A DNA stretch of 33,053 nt from Cytophagales bacterium (lineage in GTDB: Bacteria > Bacteroidota > Bacteroidia > Cytophagales > 172606-1): assembly GCA_030448185.1 (NCBI GenBank), contig JAUJNL010000070.1:1-33053 (forward strand). Direction: 5' to 3'. The translations under genes and the position numbers were made by a program. Under the pieces are notes generated by a model that was given only the letters and a program-made list of their open reading frames with translations, was not told the DNA's origin and searched no databases. Of this stretch, positions 1 through 7,548 are shown piece after piece (positions within the stretch are counted from its first letter, which is position 1; each line of letters begins with the position of its first letter).

Positions 1-913
1 AGTTTAGCCTTCGGTTATAATCCATAATTCCGAAGTTAACATTCCGTAACTCTTCAGCCAGGGCCTGTGTGACCTGAGCCTCGGCCTCAATCACTTTAGC
101 CCGGGCCTCCTGCGCTTTGGCTTTCATTTCCTGCTCCAGGGCTACTGCCATCGCACGGCGTTCTTCGGCTTTGGCTTCGGCTACTTTCAAATCAGCATTC
201 GCCTGGTCAATCTGGAGTTTCGCCCCAATGTTGGCCCCTACGTCGATATCGGCGATGTCAATGGAAAGAATTTCGTAAGCTGTACCTGCATCCAATCCTT
301 TTTGCAATACGAGCCGGGAAATTTTATCCGGATTTTCGAGCACTTCTTTGTGGGAAAGAGAGGACCCAATTGAGGTTACAATCCCCTCTCCTACCCGGGC
401 CAGAATCGTTTCTTCCCCGGCGCCGCCGACCAGTTGAGCAATGTTTACCCTTACGGTTACGCGGGCCCGAGCCACCAGTTGGATACCATCTTGCGCCACA
501 GCGGCAACGTTAGGCGTATTGATTACCCGGGGATTTACGGAGATCTGCACAGCTTCAAACACGTCGCGGCCCGCCAAGTCAATAGCAGCGGCTTGTTTGA
601 AAGACAGCGTAATATTGGCCTTGTCGGCTGAAATGAGGGCTTTGATAACGGAAGGCACGTGTCCGCCGGCCAGATAGTGGGTTTCCAGATCCGCTGAGGT
701 GATATTTAAGCCGGCCTTGGTTGCCGTAATCAATGACTGAACAATCAGACTCGGCGGCACCTTCCGGATGCGCATAAATACGAGTTCCAGCAGACTGACC
801 TTTACCCCAGAAAACAGAGCCGTAATCCAGAGGTTAACGGGTACAAAGTACAAAAAAACGAAAAAGGCGACTACGGCTAGTCCGATTACCACGAGAAAAG
901 GGAAACCTTCCAT
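1..913 (-). CDS. floA: Flotillin-like protein FloA, 3' end cut by window edge
   Basis: SPFH-family membrane scaffold of the FloA (YqfA) type, thought to organise membrane microdomains. Reading from the ATG at 913, the frame stays open for 304 codons to the window edge. It starts MEGFPFLVVIGLAVVAFFVF, a hydrophobic hairpin/TM segment. The SPFH region follows (RKVPPSLIVQSLITATKAGL, later GRDVFEAVQISVNPRVINTP, then LSIDIADIDVGANIGAKLQI), and then an Ala/Glu/Lys-rich coiled coil ending near GIMDY. The family is about 330 aa, so roughly 25 residues are missing. The last visible residues (DYNRRLN) fit the family poorly, where DYY plus a basic residue is usual, so the extreme edge may carry errors. 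It lies 202 bp downstream of nfeD, the usual partner. Identification is firm; the C-terminus is not visible. Confidence 0.92.
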   Translation of the reverse strand, partial: MEGFPFLVVIGLAVVAFFVFLYFVPVNLWITALFSGVKVSLLELVFMRIRKVPPSLIVQSLITATKAGLNITSADLETHYLAGGHVPSVIKALISADKANITLSFKQAAAIDLAGRDVFEAVQISVNPRVINTPNVAAVAQDGIQLVARARVTVRVNIAQLVGGAGEETILARVGEGIVTSIGSSLSHKEVLENPDKISRLVLQKGLDAGTAYEILSIDIADIDVGANIGAKLQIDQANADLKVAEAKAEERRAMAVALEQEMKAKAQEARAKVIEAEAQVTQALAEELRNVNFGIMDYNRRLN

Positions 914-1115
914 AAAAAGAAGTCAGAAATTAGAAGACAGGAGTAAGAATCGAATTCCGGAAAGTGGTTATTGTCCGGTAAATAAGCATAAGAAAACGAG
1001 ACTTCAAAGGTATAAGGAATTTTTAAGGCCTCGTTTCTGGTTTTGGATGGGGTAAAATGGATGTAGCAGGCTATCAGAACCCAGGCTCAATTAACGGGAA
1101 ACTCAAAACCTGAAA

Positions 1116-1583
1116 CTAATAAGCGGCTTCCACGAAAATCTTCTGATTATCGATCCGGACTATTTTTAAGGGCATTTTTTCATCGAGAAACTTACCCAAT
1201 GTGTGCACTTCTATAATGCGTCCATCAAATTCGGCTTTACCAGAGGGACGTAAAGCAGATATGGCCCGGCCCGTTTCACCTACCTGAAAAGGGTATTTCA
1301 ACTCGTCATTCACCCGGCTGCTGATCCGATTCCGAAGCGCAAACCGTTCCCAGGCTTTGGTCTTCAGGCTGAAATATACCGTCACGGCGGCTGCAAGCAT
1401 AAAACCAATCAGCACTGAGAAACCAGTAGCGGCCCCGAGGCTATTGAAACTTATCCATATCCCGATAATGCCCAGAATAAATCCGGCAATCCCGAAGAGG
1501 CTGGTTCCGGGTATAAAAATAACTTCTACTACAATCAGTGCCAGCGCAAACAGCAGCAGGAGAATTAACGTGAACCATTCCAT
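1116..1583 (-). CDS. nfeD: NfeD-like membrane protein (short form)
   Basis: A 155-aa protein with two or three closely spaced hydrophobic segments in residues 1-75 (MEWFTLILLLLFALALIVVE..., then a Gly/Ile-rich stretch and FSVLIGFMLAAAVTVYF). A C-terminal soluble domain of about 60 residues starts near GETGRAISALRPSGKAEFDG. That is the OB-fold NfeD domain with its usual GxxGxAxxxLRPxGxxxxxG signature. The length fits the short, protease-less NfeD type that pairs with flotillin-like proteins. It lies upstream of floA on the same strand, the standard nfeD-floA arrangement, and they probably act together at the membrane. The start codon abuts one arm of the inverted-repeat element at 1583-1769, so the gene begins directly after that element. 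Function beyond partnership with FloA is not established here. Confidence 0.9.
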   Translation of the reverse strand: MEWFTLILLLLFALALIVVEVIFIPGTSLFGIAGFILGIIGIWISFNSLGAATGFSVLIGFMLAAAVTVYFSLKTKAWERFALRNRISSRVNDELKYPFQVGETGRAISALRPSGKAEFDGRIIEVHTLGKFLDEKMPLKIVRIDNQKIFVEAAY

Positions 1584-1769
1584 AGTCTGAATCAGAATTT
1601 ACAGGATTAAAAGATTGACAGGACTTTCCTATTTTGGTCCTGCAATCCTGTTAATTGTTTCAACCAAAGTCTACTGCATTACTGTAATTTCAAAAGTCTG
1701 ATTCTGAAAATCCTGATTCAGATACTAATCTTGCTCATCCTTTAATCCTGTAAATCCTGGTTCAGACTA
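1583..1769. repeat. Intergenic inverted-repeat element A (27/29-bp arms)
   Basis: The left arm 1583-1611 and right arm 1741-1769 are reverse complements at 27 of 29 positions; the ends read TAGTCTGAAyCAG. A smaller nested hairpin is visible at 1613-1624/1637-1647 (GATTGACAGGAC against GTCCTGCAATC), and a further CCTGATTCAGA copy lies at about 1710. The element fills the whole proS-nfeD gap: the outer end supplies the last bases of the proS stop (TAG) and the other end touches the nfeD start. It shares end sequences with the element at 6770-6898. A transcript across it would fold strongly. Confidence 0.75.
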
Positions 1770-3238
1770 ATAGGCTCGGGCAAACAGGACCCGGCGCTGG
1801 GAAGGACGGCCCGTCAGCATGCATTTACCTTGTTCCGGCAGGGCATCAAGGGGAATGCAGCGAATCGTAGCTTTGGTTTCCTCCTTAATCCTTTCCTCGG
1901 TCTCGGAAGTACCGTCCCAATGAGCGGCTACAAAACCAGCTTTTCCATCCAGTATCTGCTTGAACTCTTCGTACGAATCCACACGGGTAGTATTGGCTTC
2001 GCGGAAATTTAAGGCTTTCTGGTAAATATTCTGTTGAATATCAACCAGTAAACCTTCTATGTGGTTAACTAAGCTTTCCAACGGATACACTTTCTTCTCT
2101 TTAGTATCCCGCCGGGCTACTTCAGCTGTTCCATTCTCCAGGTCACGCGGACCGACGGCTAACCGCACTGGCACGCCTTTTAATTCGTATTCGGCAAATT
2201 TCCAGCCGGGGCTTTGAGTATCACGTTCATCCAGTTTTACAGAAATACCTTTGCTGCGAAGTGCGGTAATGAGTGGTTGTACCTTTTCGCGAATAGCGGC
2301 AATTTGCTCCTCAGTCTTAAAAATGGGCACAATCACTACCTGAATCGGAGCCAGTTTGGGCGGTAGTACCAGTCCTTCATCGTCGGAATGAGCCATAATC
2401 AGGGCCCCTATCAGCCGCGTACTCACACCCCAGGAGGTGCCCCACACGTGGTCCAGTTTCCCTTCTTTGTTGGCAAACTGCACATCGAAAGCTTTGGCAA
2501 AGTTCTGCCCGAGGAAGTGAGAAGTTCCGGCTTGCAAGGCTTTGCCATCCTGCATCAGTGCTTCAATGCAATACGTATCTTCGGCCCCAGCAAACCGTTC
2601 ATTGGGTGTTTTTACACCTCTTACTACCGGCAATGCCATAAACTCCTCCGCAAAAGTGGCGTACACCTCCAGCATCTGCCGGGTTTCGGCTACGGCTTCA
2701 TGGGCAGTAGCATGGGCAGTATGCCTTCCTGCCACAGAAACTCGGCCGTCCGCAGAAACAGCCGGGTTCGCATTTCCCAGCGAACTACGTTGGCCCACTG
2801 ATTGACCAGAATGGGCAGGTCGCGGTAGGATTGAATCCAGTTTATAGGTATTCCAGATGATAGCCTCACTGGTTGGTCTTACACGTTCTTCTTCAGAGTT
2901 TGAGTCCGGGGTCAGCCATTAATTTCCCCTTCCGCTGGGGGTCCGCTTTAAGCCGGTAATGCGTTACCACGGCACATTCCTTGGCAAATCCCCTCCGCAT
3001 TTTCTCTTCGGCTTCCAACAAACTTTTAGGCACAAACAAGGGAAAATAGGCATTGCTATGCCAGTGTCCTTAAACATTCTATCCAGTGCTGCCTGCATTT
3101 TTTCCCAGATCGAAAAACCATAAGGCTTAATGACCATGCAACCCCGGACGGCCGAATTTTCAGCCAGGTCGGCCCGTTTTATGAGTTCATTGTACAGGCA
3201 GAATAATCTTCACTTCTTTTGGGCAATCCTTTGCTCAT
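1767..3238 (-). CDS. proS: Prolyl-tRNA synthetase (archaeal/eukaryotic type), N-terminal half frameshifted
   Basis: Class II aminoacyl-tRNA synthetase charging tRNA-Pro in the cytoplasm. The ATG at 3238 starts MSKGLPKRSEDYS. Joined across frames, the minus strand gives NSAVRGCMVIKPYGFSIWEK, NAYFPLFVPKSLLEAEEK, KECAVVTHYRLK, RPTSEAIIWNTYK (motif 2 loop region), NQWANVVRWEMRTRLFLRTA and EFLWQEGHTAHAT, then a clean 1767-2720 stretch ending GRPSQRRVLFARAY. The C-terminal Tyr is typical of this ProS type. The span is about 491 codons, the normal family length. At least five small indels are needed: about 3205, 3062, 2893, 2847 and 2720. Two of them are the same loss of one C in GGCCAT. An essential gene with this pattern suggests sequence error rather than decay. 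Confidence 0.88.
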
Positions 3239-3553
3239 AGAATTAAATATAATTTATTGTATTACAAGCAGTTAAAGGCATAATTAGCTTGCCTGAACCA
3301 AATATATAGGGGAGACAACTCTTTTTATTTAACAATTATAAAAATACCGGAAGGAGTTAGACTTTTACGGTATGAATTTTGTTTTTAGATAGGAATAAAT
3401 CCTTACCTTAGTATGCACACAATTACAGTAAGTATTCGTTCTATTTAATACGGTTAGCAGGGCAAATATAGAATTTAATGCCCAATCTATTTGCCGCCTC
3501 AACCGTATAATTGAATACAGCCTTTACGCCCTTTTACTTTTAACATTCAAAGT
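3239..3553. other. Divergent intergenic region between proS and the lipoprotein gene
   Basis: AT-rich 315-bp gap between two divergently transcribed genes, so it must hold both promoters. A -7-type match on the minus strand lies at 3299-3306. I see no convincing TAnnTTTG match ahead of the plus-strand gene, no ORF with family resemblance and no RNA gene. Confidence 0.5.
3299..3306 (-). promoter_or_regulatory. Candidate Bacteroidota -7 box for proS
   Basis: On the minus strand the sequence is TATATTTG, an exact match to the Bacteroidota TAnnTTTG element, about 60 bp before the proS ATG. No TTG sits at the ideal distance upstream, so only the -7 element is supported. Confidence 0.38.
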
Positions 3554-5026
3554 ATGAAAAAATTAAGCTATTACGTTGCGTTGGCCCTGGGAGTCGGATT
3601 GTGGGGATGTAACCAGGGACAGCTTGCACAAAAGGGAGAATATGATGATTTGTATTTCTCCTCTAAAGATAAAGAACAGGTGCTGACGGCTTCGGCCAGC
3701 CAGGAGCCAACCAAATACAACAACCAGCGCACTGCAGACAACGTGAATCAGCAGGACGTAAACCCTGACTATTCTAATCAGAATGTCCAGTCAAACCGGA
3801 AAAACGCTCAGGCTGATGTGCAGGGAAGCGACACGTATTACGATGAGAACTACACGGCCAATCAGGATCGTCGTCGGTTCGGTAACATCCGCCCGGATTA
3901 TAACTACAATAACAGCGGAAGTAGTTACATCAATAATTCATCGTACTATGATCCGTTCTTTTCTAACACGTACTACGATCCGTATTTTGCCCGCAGTCCC
4001 TATTACTACGATACGTACTACTCCTACGGCCCTTCCATGATTGTCCGGCCAAGGGTAACCGTTATTGTAGGTCCGTCCTGGGGCTGGGGAAACCACTGGG
4101 ATAGTTACTATTCCTGGAACCGCTGGGGTGGTGGCTGGTATGACCCCTTCTATGGACCTTCCTGGGGCTACAGCGCCTGGAACAATCCCTACTATTACGG
4201 ATACGGTTCCGGTTGGGGCGGTGGCTGGTATGGCAATGGTGGCTGGAACCGGGGATATTACGGCAATAACGTAGTAGTGGGTAATGGCGGCAACCGGGAT
4301 AATACCATCTATGAGAATCGCGGACGGCGCATGGGCCGGGATTCAGATCTGATTAATAATCAACCAGGTAGCAGTAACCCAAGAGGTGGAACTGATCCGA
4401 ATAATGGTGGCGGACGTGGCGGGAGAGTGGTGCAGCGGGATGATAACAGTGCCGCAGGAACCTCTAATGAAGGTGTTACCCGGCCTGCCAGAGGAGGCAG
4501 GGCTTCTGCCGGAACCGAGGGTACTTATCGCCAGCCTGCCAACCAGGAAGATTACTCCCGTGGGCGGGGCCGTACCAACAGTAACCCCGACTATAATGCT
4601 GGCAGAACTTACCCGGCAACGACGCCTGCTACCCGGCCCGCAGATGACTATACAATCACTCGTCCAACCCGTCCGCGTGGTGGCAGCGAATCTTCATCCG
4701 GTGATAACAACAATCAGCGGACTTCCGATTATTCTAACCGCCGGAGCAGTGATTACTATAACAATAGTAATAATAGCAATACTGAATCTCGCCCTTCTTA
4801 TAGTGCGCCCCGTAATGAGAATCGCAGTAATGATACTTATTCCCCCCGGCCGTCACGCAGCTATGATAGCAATACGAATAGCGGCGGCTATAGTGGTGGC
4901 AACTCAGGCGGGCGTTCTTCAGGAGGATATTCTGGTGGCAGCGAATCAGGTGGTCGAAGCGGCGGCAGCAGTGGTAGTAGTAGCGGAAGCAGCAGTTCAA
5001 GTGGCGGAGGCCGTCCTCCAAGATAA
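3554..5026 (+). CDS. Low-complexity Tyr/Trp/Gly/Asn-rich lipoprotein, function unknown
   Basis: A 490-aa protein opening with a lipoprotein signal peptide: MKK, a hydrophobic core, and a lipobox LWGC with Cys19 as the probable lipidated residue. Residues 40-120 are Asn/Gln/Asp-rich. Residues 120-250 are packed with Tyr, Trp and Gly (repeats such as SSYYDPFFSNTYYDPYFA and WGGGWYDPFYGPSWG). The remainder to the end is Gly/Ser/Arg/Asn-rich and disordered-looking, finishing SSSSSGGGRPPR. There is no recognisable catalytic domain. Similar aromatic low-complexity lipoproteins are common hypothetical genes in Cytophagales, but I know no function. The inferred location is the outer-membrane or periplasmic face. 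The start is fixed by the signal peptide. A 217-codon open frame on the same strand is a by-product of the repetitive codons. The barrel gene follows 160 bp downstream, separated by a hairpin. Confidence 0.8.
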   Translation: MKKLSYYVALALGVGLWGCNQGQLAQKGEYDDLYFSSKDKEQVLTASASQEPTKYNNQRTADNVNQQDVNPDYSNQNVQSNRKNAQADVQGSDTYYDENYTANQDRRRFGNIRPDYNYNNSGSSYINNSSYYDPFFSNTYYDPYFARSPYYYDTYYSYGPSMIVRPRVTVIVGPSWGWGNHWDSYYSWNRWGGGWYDPFYGPSWGYSAWNNPYYYGYGSGWGGGWYGNGGWNRGYYGNNVVVGNGGNRDNTIYENRGRRMGRDSDLINNQPGSSNPRGGTDPNNGGGRGGRVVQRDDNSAAGTSNEGVTRPARGGRASAGTEGTYRQPANQEDYSRGRGRTNSNPDYNAGRTYPATTPATRPADDYTITRPTRPRGGSESSSGDNNNQRTSDYSNRRSSDYYNNSNNSNTESRPSYSAPRNENRSNDTYSPRPSRSYDSNTNSGGYSGGNSGGRSSGGYSGGSESGGRSGGSSGSSSGSSSSSGGGRPPR

Positions 5027-5117
5027 TACAGTAGCATAACTGAGTATTCTGTTTGATTTATTTTATATAATCCTCTCTTTACGAATCAACAAAATACCTG
5101 TAACAAGAAGCTGAAAT

Positions 5118-5156
5118 ACTATAGTAGTGGCGATCAAAATCATCCACTACTATAGT
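5118..5156. repeat. 13-bp perfect hairpin between lipoprotein and barrel genes
   Basis: ACTATAGTAGTGG (5118-5130) is perfectly complementary to CCACTACTATAGT (5144-5156) around a 13-nt loop. It lies about 90 bp after the lipoprotein stop and 31 bp before the barrel start. Only TTAG follows, with no T-run, so a Rho-independent terminator is not well supported. It may reduce read-through, protect a 3' end or act as an operator. Confidence 0.55.
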
Positions 5157-5186
5157 TTAGCTTACCTCACTCAATCACTTATAATC

Positions 5187-6767
5187 ATGAAATTCAGACA
5201 TATAGTTGCCCTCGCAGGAATGATTTTTCCTGCGATGATGGCTCACGCCCAGTATGTTGAGGAAGCCTTACGCTACTCGCAAACGACTACCTTTGGGTCA
5301 GCCCGTTTTCAGAGCATGGGGGGAGTCAATACGGCGTTGGGAGCCGATATATCTTCAGCCGCAGGCAACCCAGCGGGTCTAGGTTTTTTCCGTAAATCAG
5401 AATGGAGCCTTACACCTTCATTGGGATTCGCCAATACCCGGGCCGATTACAGACCTTTACCTTCGGGAAATATTACTTCCAGCCGAGATAGCAAGAGCAA
5501 TTTTAATATTGCTAACATGGGAATTGTATTTGCCTCTCCGAAAGCAGATATAGAAGGAGGCATATGGCGGGGAGGGTCCTTTGGGATTAGTTTTACCAGG
5601 CTAAATAATTTTCACAACCAAATTACTTTTAGAGGAGTAAACAATAATACTTCTTTTACTGACTTTCTGGCTGATCAAGCTTATGATTACACCCGGAATC
5701 AGTTGTACGTACCCGAAAAAGAAATTGGGTTGAATGCTTCTGAAGACTTGGCCCGTGCCCAATTAGCGTACATCGGGTTCCTGATTGATCCAATCCTTGA
5801 TCAGAATAATAATCCCACTAATAGATATGAAAGCGGAGCCGGAAAGGAAAAATTAATAACCAGTCAGGAAGGCACGATCACAACCAATGGCGGTCAAAAT
5901 CAGTGGAATTTCAGTTATGGAGGCAATATTGCCGATAAATTCTATTTTGGCGCTGCGTTAGGACTTAGTTCCCTTAGATATGGCTACGAAAAGACTTTCT
6001 CGGAAACCGTTTTGGAGACAGATTACCCTGGATTATTAAACTTTAGGTTTACGGATAATTATGAAGTCTCCGGGGGCGGTGTGAATGGAACAGTTGGTGC
6101 TATTTTTAAACCTAATGATATCATCCGGTTTGGTATCTCTGCCACTACGCCGACGTATTATTGGAATCTGCGGGAGGAATTCAGCTCTAGTATGAACGCC
6201 AACTTTGATGTTAACGCCACTAATGGGACAACGCCGAGCCAGATTAATCTGAAAACAGTTAATAATTCCGCCAATTTTGAGCTAACTACTCCTTTCCGAT
6301 TAGCCGGCGGGGTAGCGTTCTTCGCCGGGAAGCATGGTTTTGTATCAGCTGATGTAGAATATGTGGCCTATAACAATGCCAAGTTGTTTTCCACAGAAGA
6401 TGATTTTGGACCAGACAATGAATTAATCCGTACCCGCTATCAGCCAACGGTTAATGCCCGAATTGGCGGCGAATTCAGAGAAGGTATATTCCGCGCCAGA
6501 ATAGGTGGCGCTTATTTTGGAGACCCTTATGATCAGAAACAGGCAGATGGTCTTGACCGTACCCGCATTAATCTCTCTACCGGAGTTGGATTGAGATTAC
6601 CTAAATTCTACATTGATTTTGGAGTAGTTCATAGCCGATATAAGTCTGGCTATACACCCTATAGTTTCCAATTCGACCCTAACAGCAGATTCCGGGGCGA
6701 AGAGCCTTCCGCAATGATTCGTAATGCCTCCACCAATGCGGTACTCTCCTTCGGAACGTTCTTTTAA
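5187..6767 (+). CDS. OmpP1/FadL/TodX-family outer-membrane beta-barrel protein
   Basis: A predicted 526-aa outer-membrane barrel. I start at the ATG at 5187 because it opens a clean signal peptide (MKFRHIVALAGMIFPAMMAHA, cleavage before Q); the open frame extends 20 codons further upstream without signal-like sequence. The mature start QYVEEALRYSQTTTFGSARF, followed by MGGVNTALGADISSAAGNPA and GLGFFRKSEW, is the signature of the Bacteroidota FadL/OmpP1-like group. It is followed by alternating amphipathic strands and a C-terminal strand ending in Phe (VLSFGTFF), as expected for BAM-inserted barrels. FadL relatives import hydrophobic compounds, but the substrate here is unknown. The stop lies 2 bp before the left arm of a perfect inverted repeat. 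No lesion is visible. Confidence 0.85.
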   Translation: MKFRHIVALAGMIFPAMMAHAQYVEEALRYSQTTTFGSARFQSMGGVNTALGADISSAAGNPAGLGFFRKSEWSLTPSLGFANTRADYRPLPSGNITSSRDSKSNFNIANMGIVFASPKADIEGGIWRGGSFGISFTRLNNFHNQITFRGVNNNTSFTDFLADQAYDYTRNQLYVPEKEIGLNASEDLARAQLAYIGFLIDPILDQNNNPTNRYESGAGKEKLITSQEGTITTNGGQNQWNFSYGGNIADKFYFGAALGLSSLRYGYEKTFSETVLETDYPGLLNFRFTDNYEVSGGGVNGTVGAIFKPNDIIRFGISATTPTYYWNLREEFSSSMNANFDVNATNGTTPSQINLKTVNNSANFELTTPFRLAGGVAFFAGKHGFVSADVEYVAYNNAKLFSTEDDFGPDNELIRTRYQPTVNARIGGEFREGIFRARIGGAYFGDPYDQKQADGLDRTRINLSTGVGLRLPKFYIDFGVVHSRYKSGYTPYSFQFDPNSRFRGEEPSAMIRNASTNAVLSFGTFF

Positions 6768-6769
6768 TC

Positions 6770-6898
6770 GTCTGAACCGCTGATGTAACTGAGGAAAGGA
6801 TAAATAGGATGTGGTCCGAATCACAATTTACTGAATTTGCAGAAATAGGATAGTAAAATCATGCTCATCCTTTCCTCAGTTACATCAGCGGTTCAGAC
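6770..6898. repeat. Intergenic inverted-repeat element B (perfect 32-bp arms)
   Basis: Arms 6770-6801 and 6867-6898 are exact reverse complements over 32 bp, with a 65-nt spacer. The outer ends read GTCTGAACC and the inner ends AAAGGAT. The element occupies the gap between two convergent genes: the left arm starts 2 bp after the barrel stop, and the right arm contains the TGA of the corrected aroK frame (6893-6895). No ORF lies in the spacer. The long spacer and missing T-run argue against a simple terminator, although transcripts from either side would fold. Confidence 0.85.
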
Positions 6899-7404
6899 AA
6901 TATTCAGGCATTTTACCAATTCTTCAGCCGTGATATCATTTCTGGAAACACGAATAGAGGCTTCCTGGTAAAAAGGAAGCCTTTTTGGTACATTTCATTG
7001 AGGGTTTCCCAAACCTGTTCCCGGCTTTTTCCGGCAAATAAGGGCCTTTTCTGCTTTTCTGCCGAAGTCCGGTAGATCCGTTCGGCAATGACCGGAAGTG
7101 GCGTATGAATAAAAACAGCCTTGCCATGCCGGTTCATCCAGGCAGCATTATCAAAAAAGCAGGGTGTTCCTCCACCGGTGGCAATTACTGTATTTTCGAG
7201 GGTGGCTGTTTGCTTAAGTATGTCTCTTTCCAATCGGCGAAATCCATCTTCGCCTTGCCGGGCAAAAATTTCCGTAATAGGATGTCCAGCAACCTGTACA
7301 ATTAATTCATCAAGATCAACAAACTGGTAGCCCAGCCGTTTGGCTAGCTGCTTACCTAAAGTGCTCTTGCCTGAGCCAGGCATTCCGATCAGATAAATCC
7401 GCAT
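6893..7404 (-). CDS. aroK: Shikimate kinase, one homopolymer frameshift near the C-terminus
   Basis: Phosphorylates shikimate at the 3-hydroxyl with ATP, the fifth step toward chorismate. The P-loop GMPGSGKST is at residues 7-15, the substrate-binding DLDE at 30-33, FRRLE at 55-59 and the GGGT loop at 77-80; KQKRPLF in the lid region carries the catalytic Arg. As given, the frame runs into an aberrant tail (GFLFTRKPLFVFPEM) and stops at 6913. Adding one base to the T-run at 6982-6986 restores MYQKRLPFYQEASIRVSRND and then ITAEELVKCLNIV, stopping at 6893-6895. The corrected length of 170 aa is normal for AroK. The restored C-terminus is strong evidence that the indel is a sequence error. aroC, a later step of the same pathway, lies at 29720-30796. 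Confidence 0.92.
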
Positions 7405-7409
7405 GGGGC

Positions 7410-7452
7410 AAAATAAAAAGACTTTCGGTAAATGAGCTTACCAAAAGTCTTT
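7410..7452 (-). terminator. Rho-independent terminator after the ABC permease gene
   Basis: On the minus strand a 15-bp stem (7438-7452 with 7417-7431, one G-U pair, 6-nt loop) is followed by TTTTTATTTT. It lies about 95 bp after the permease stop and just before the aroK start, so it should end the permease transcript and separate it from aroK. Confidence 0.78.
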
Positions 7453-7548
7453 ATGTAAAAGATTTTACTACTTAAATAGATTTTTACTAATCTTTAAGAT
7501 CAACCAGAAACCAAAAACTGGCAACCCTAAACCAATACCGGAAACCTA

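Noticed and set aside
4386..5039. 217-codon plus-strand open frame within the lipoprotein gene
   Set aside because: It is a frame-shifted reading of the Gly/Ser/Asn repeats; the product is a hydrophobic low-complexity string and the overlapping frame has signal peptide and lipobox.
5118..5156. Rho-independent terminator after the lipoprotein gene
   Set aside because: The 13-bp stem is perfect but no T-run follows on either strand, so it is listed only as a hairpin.
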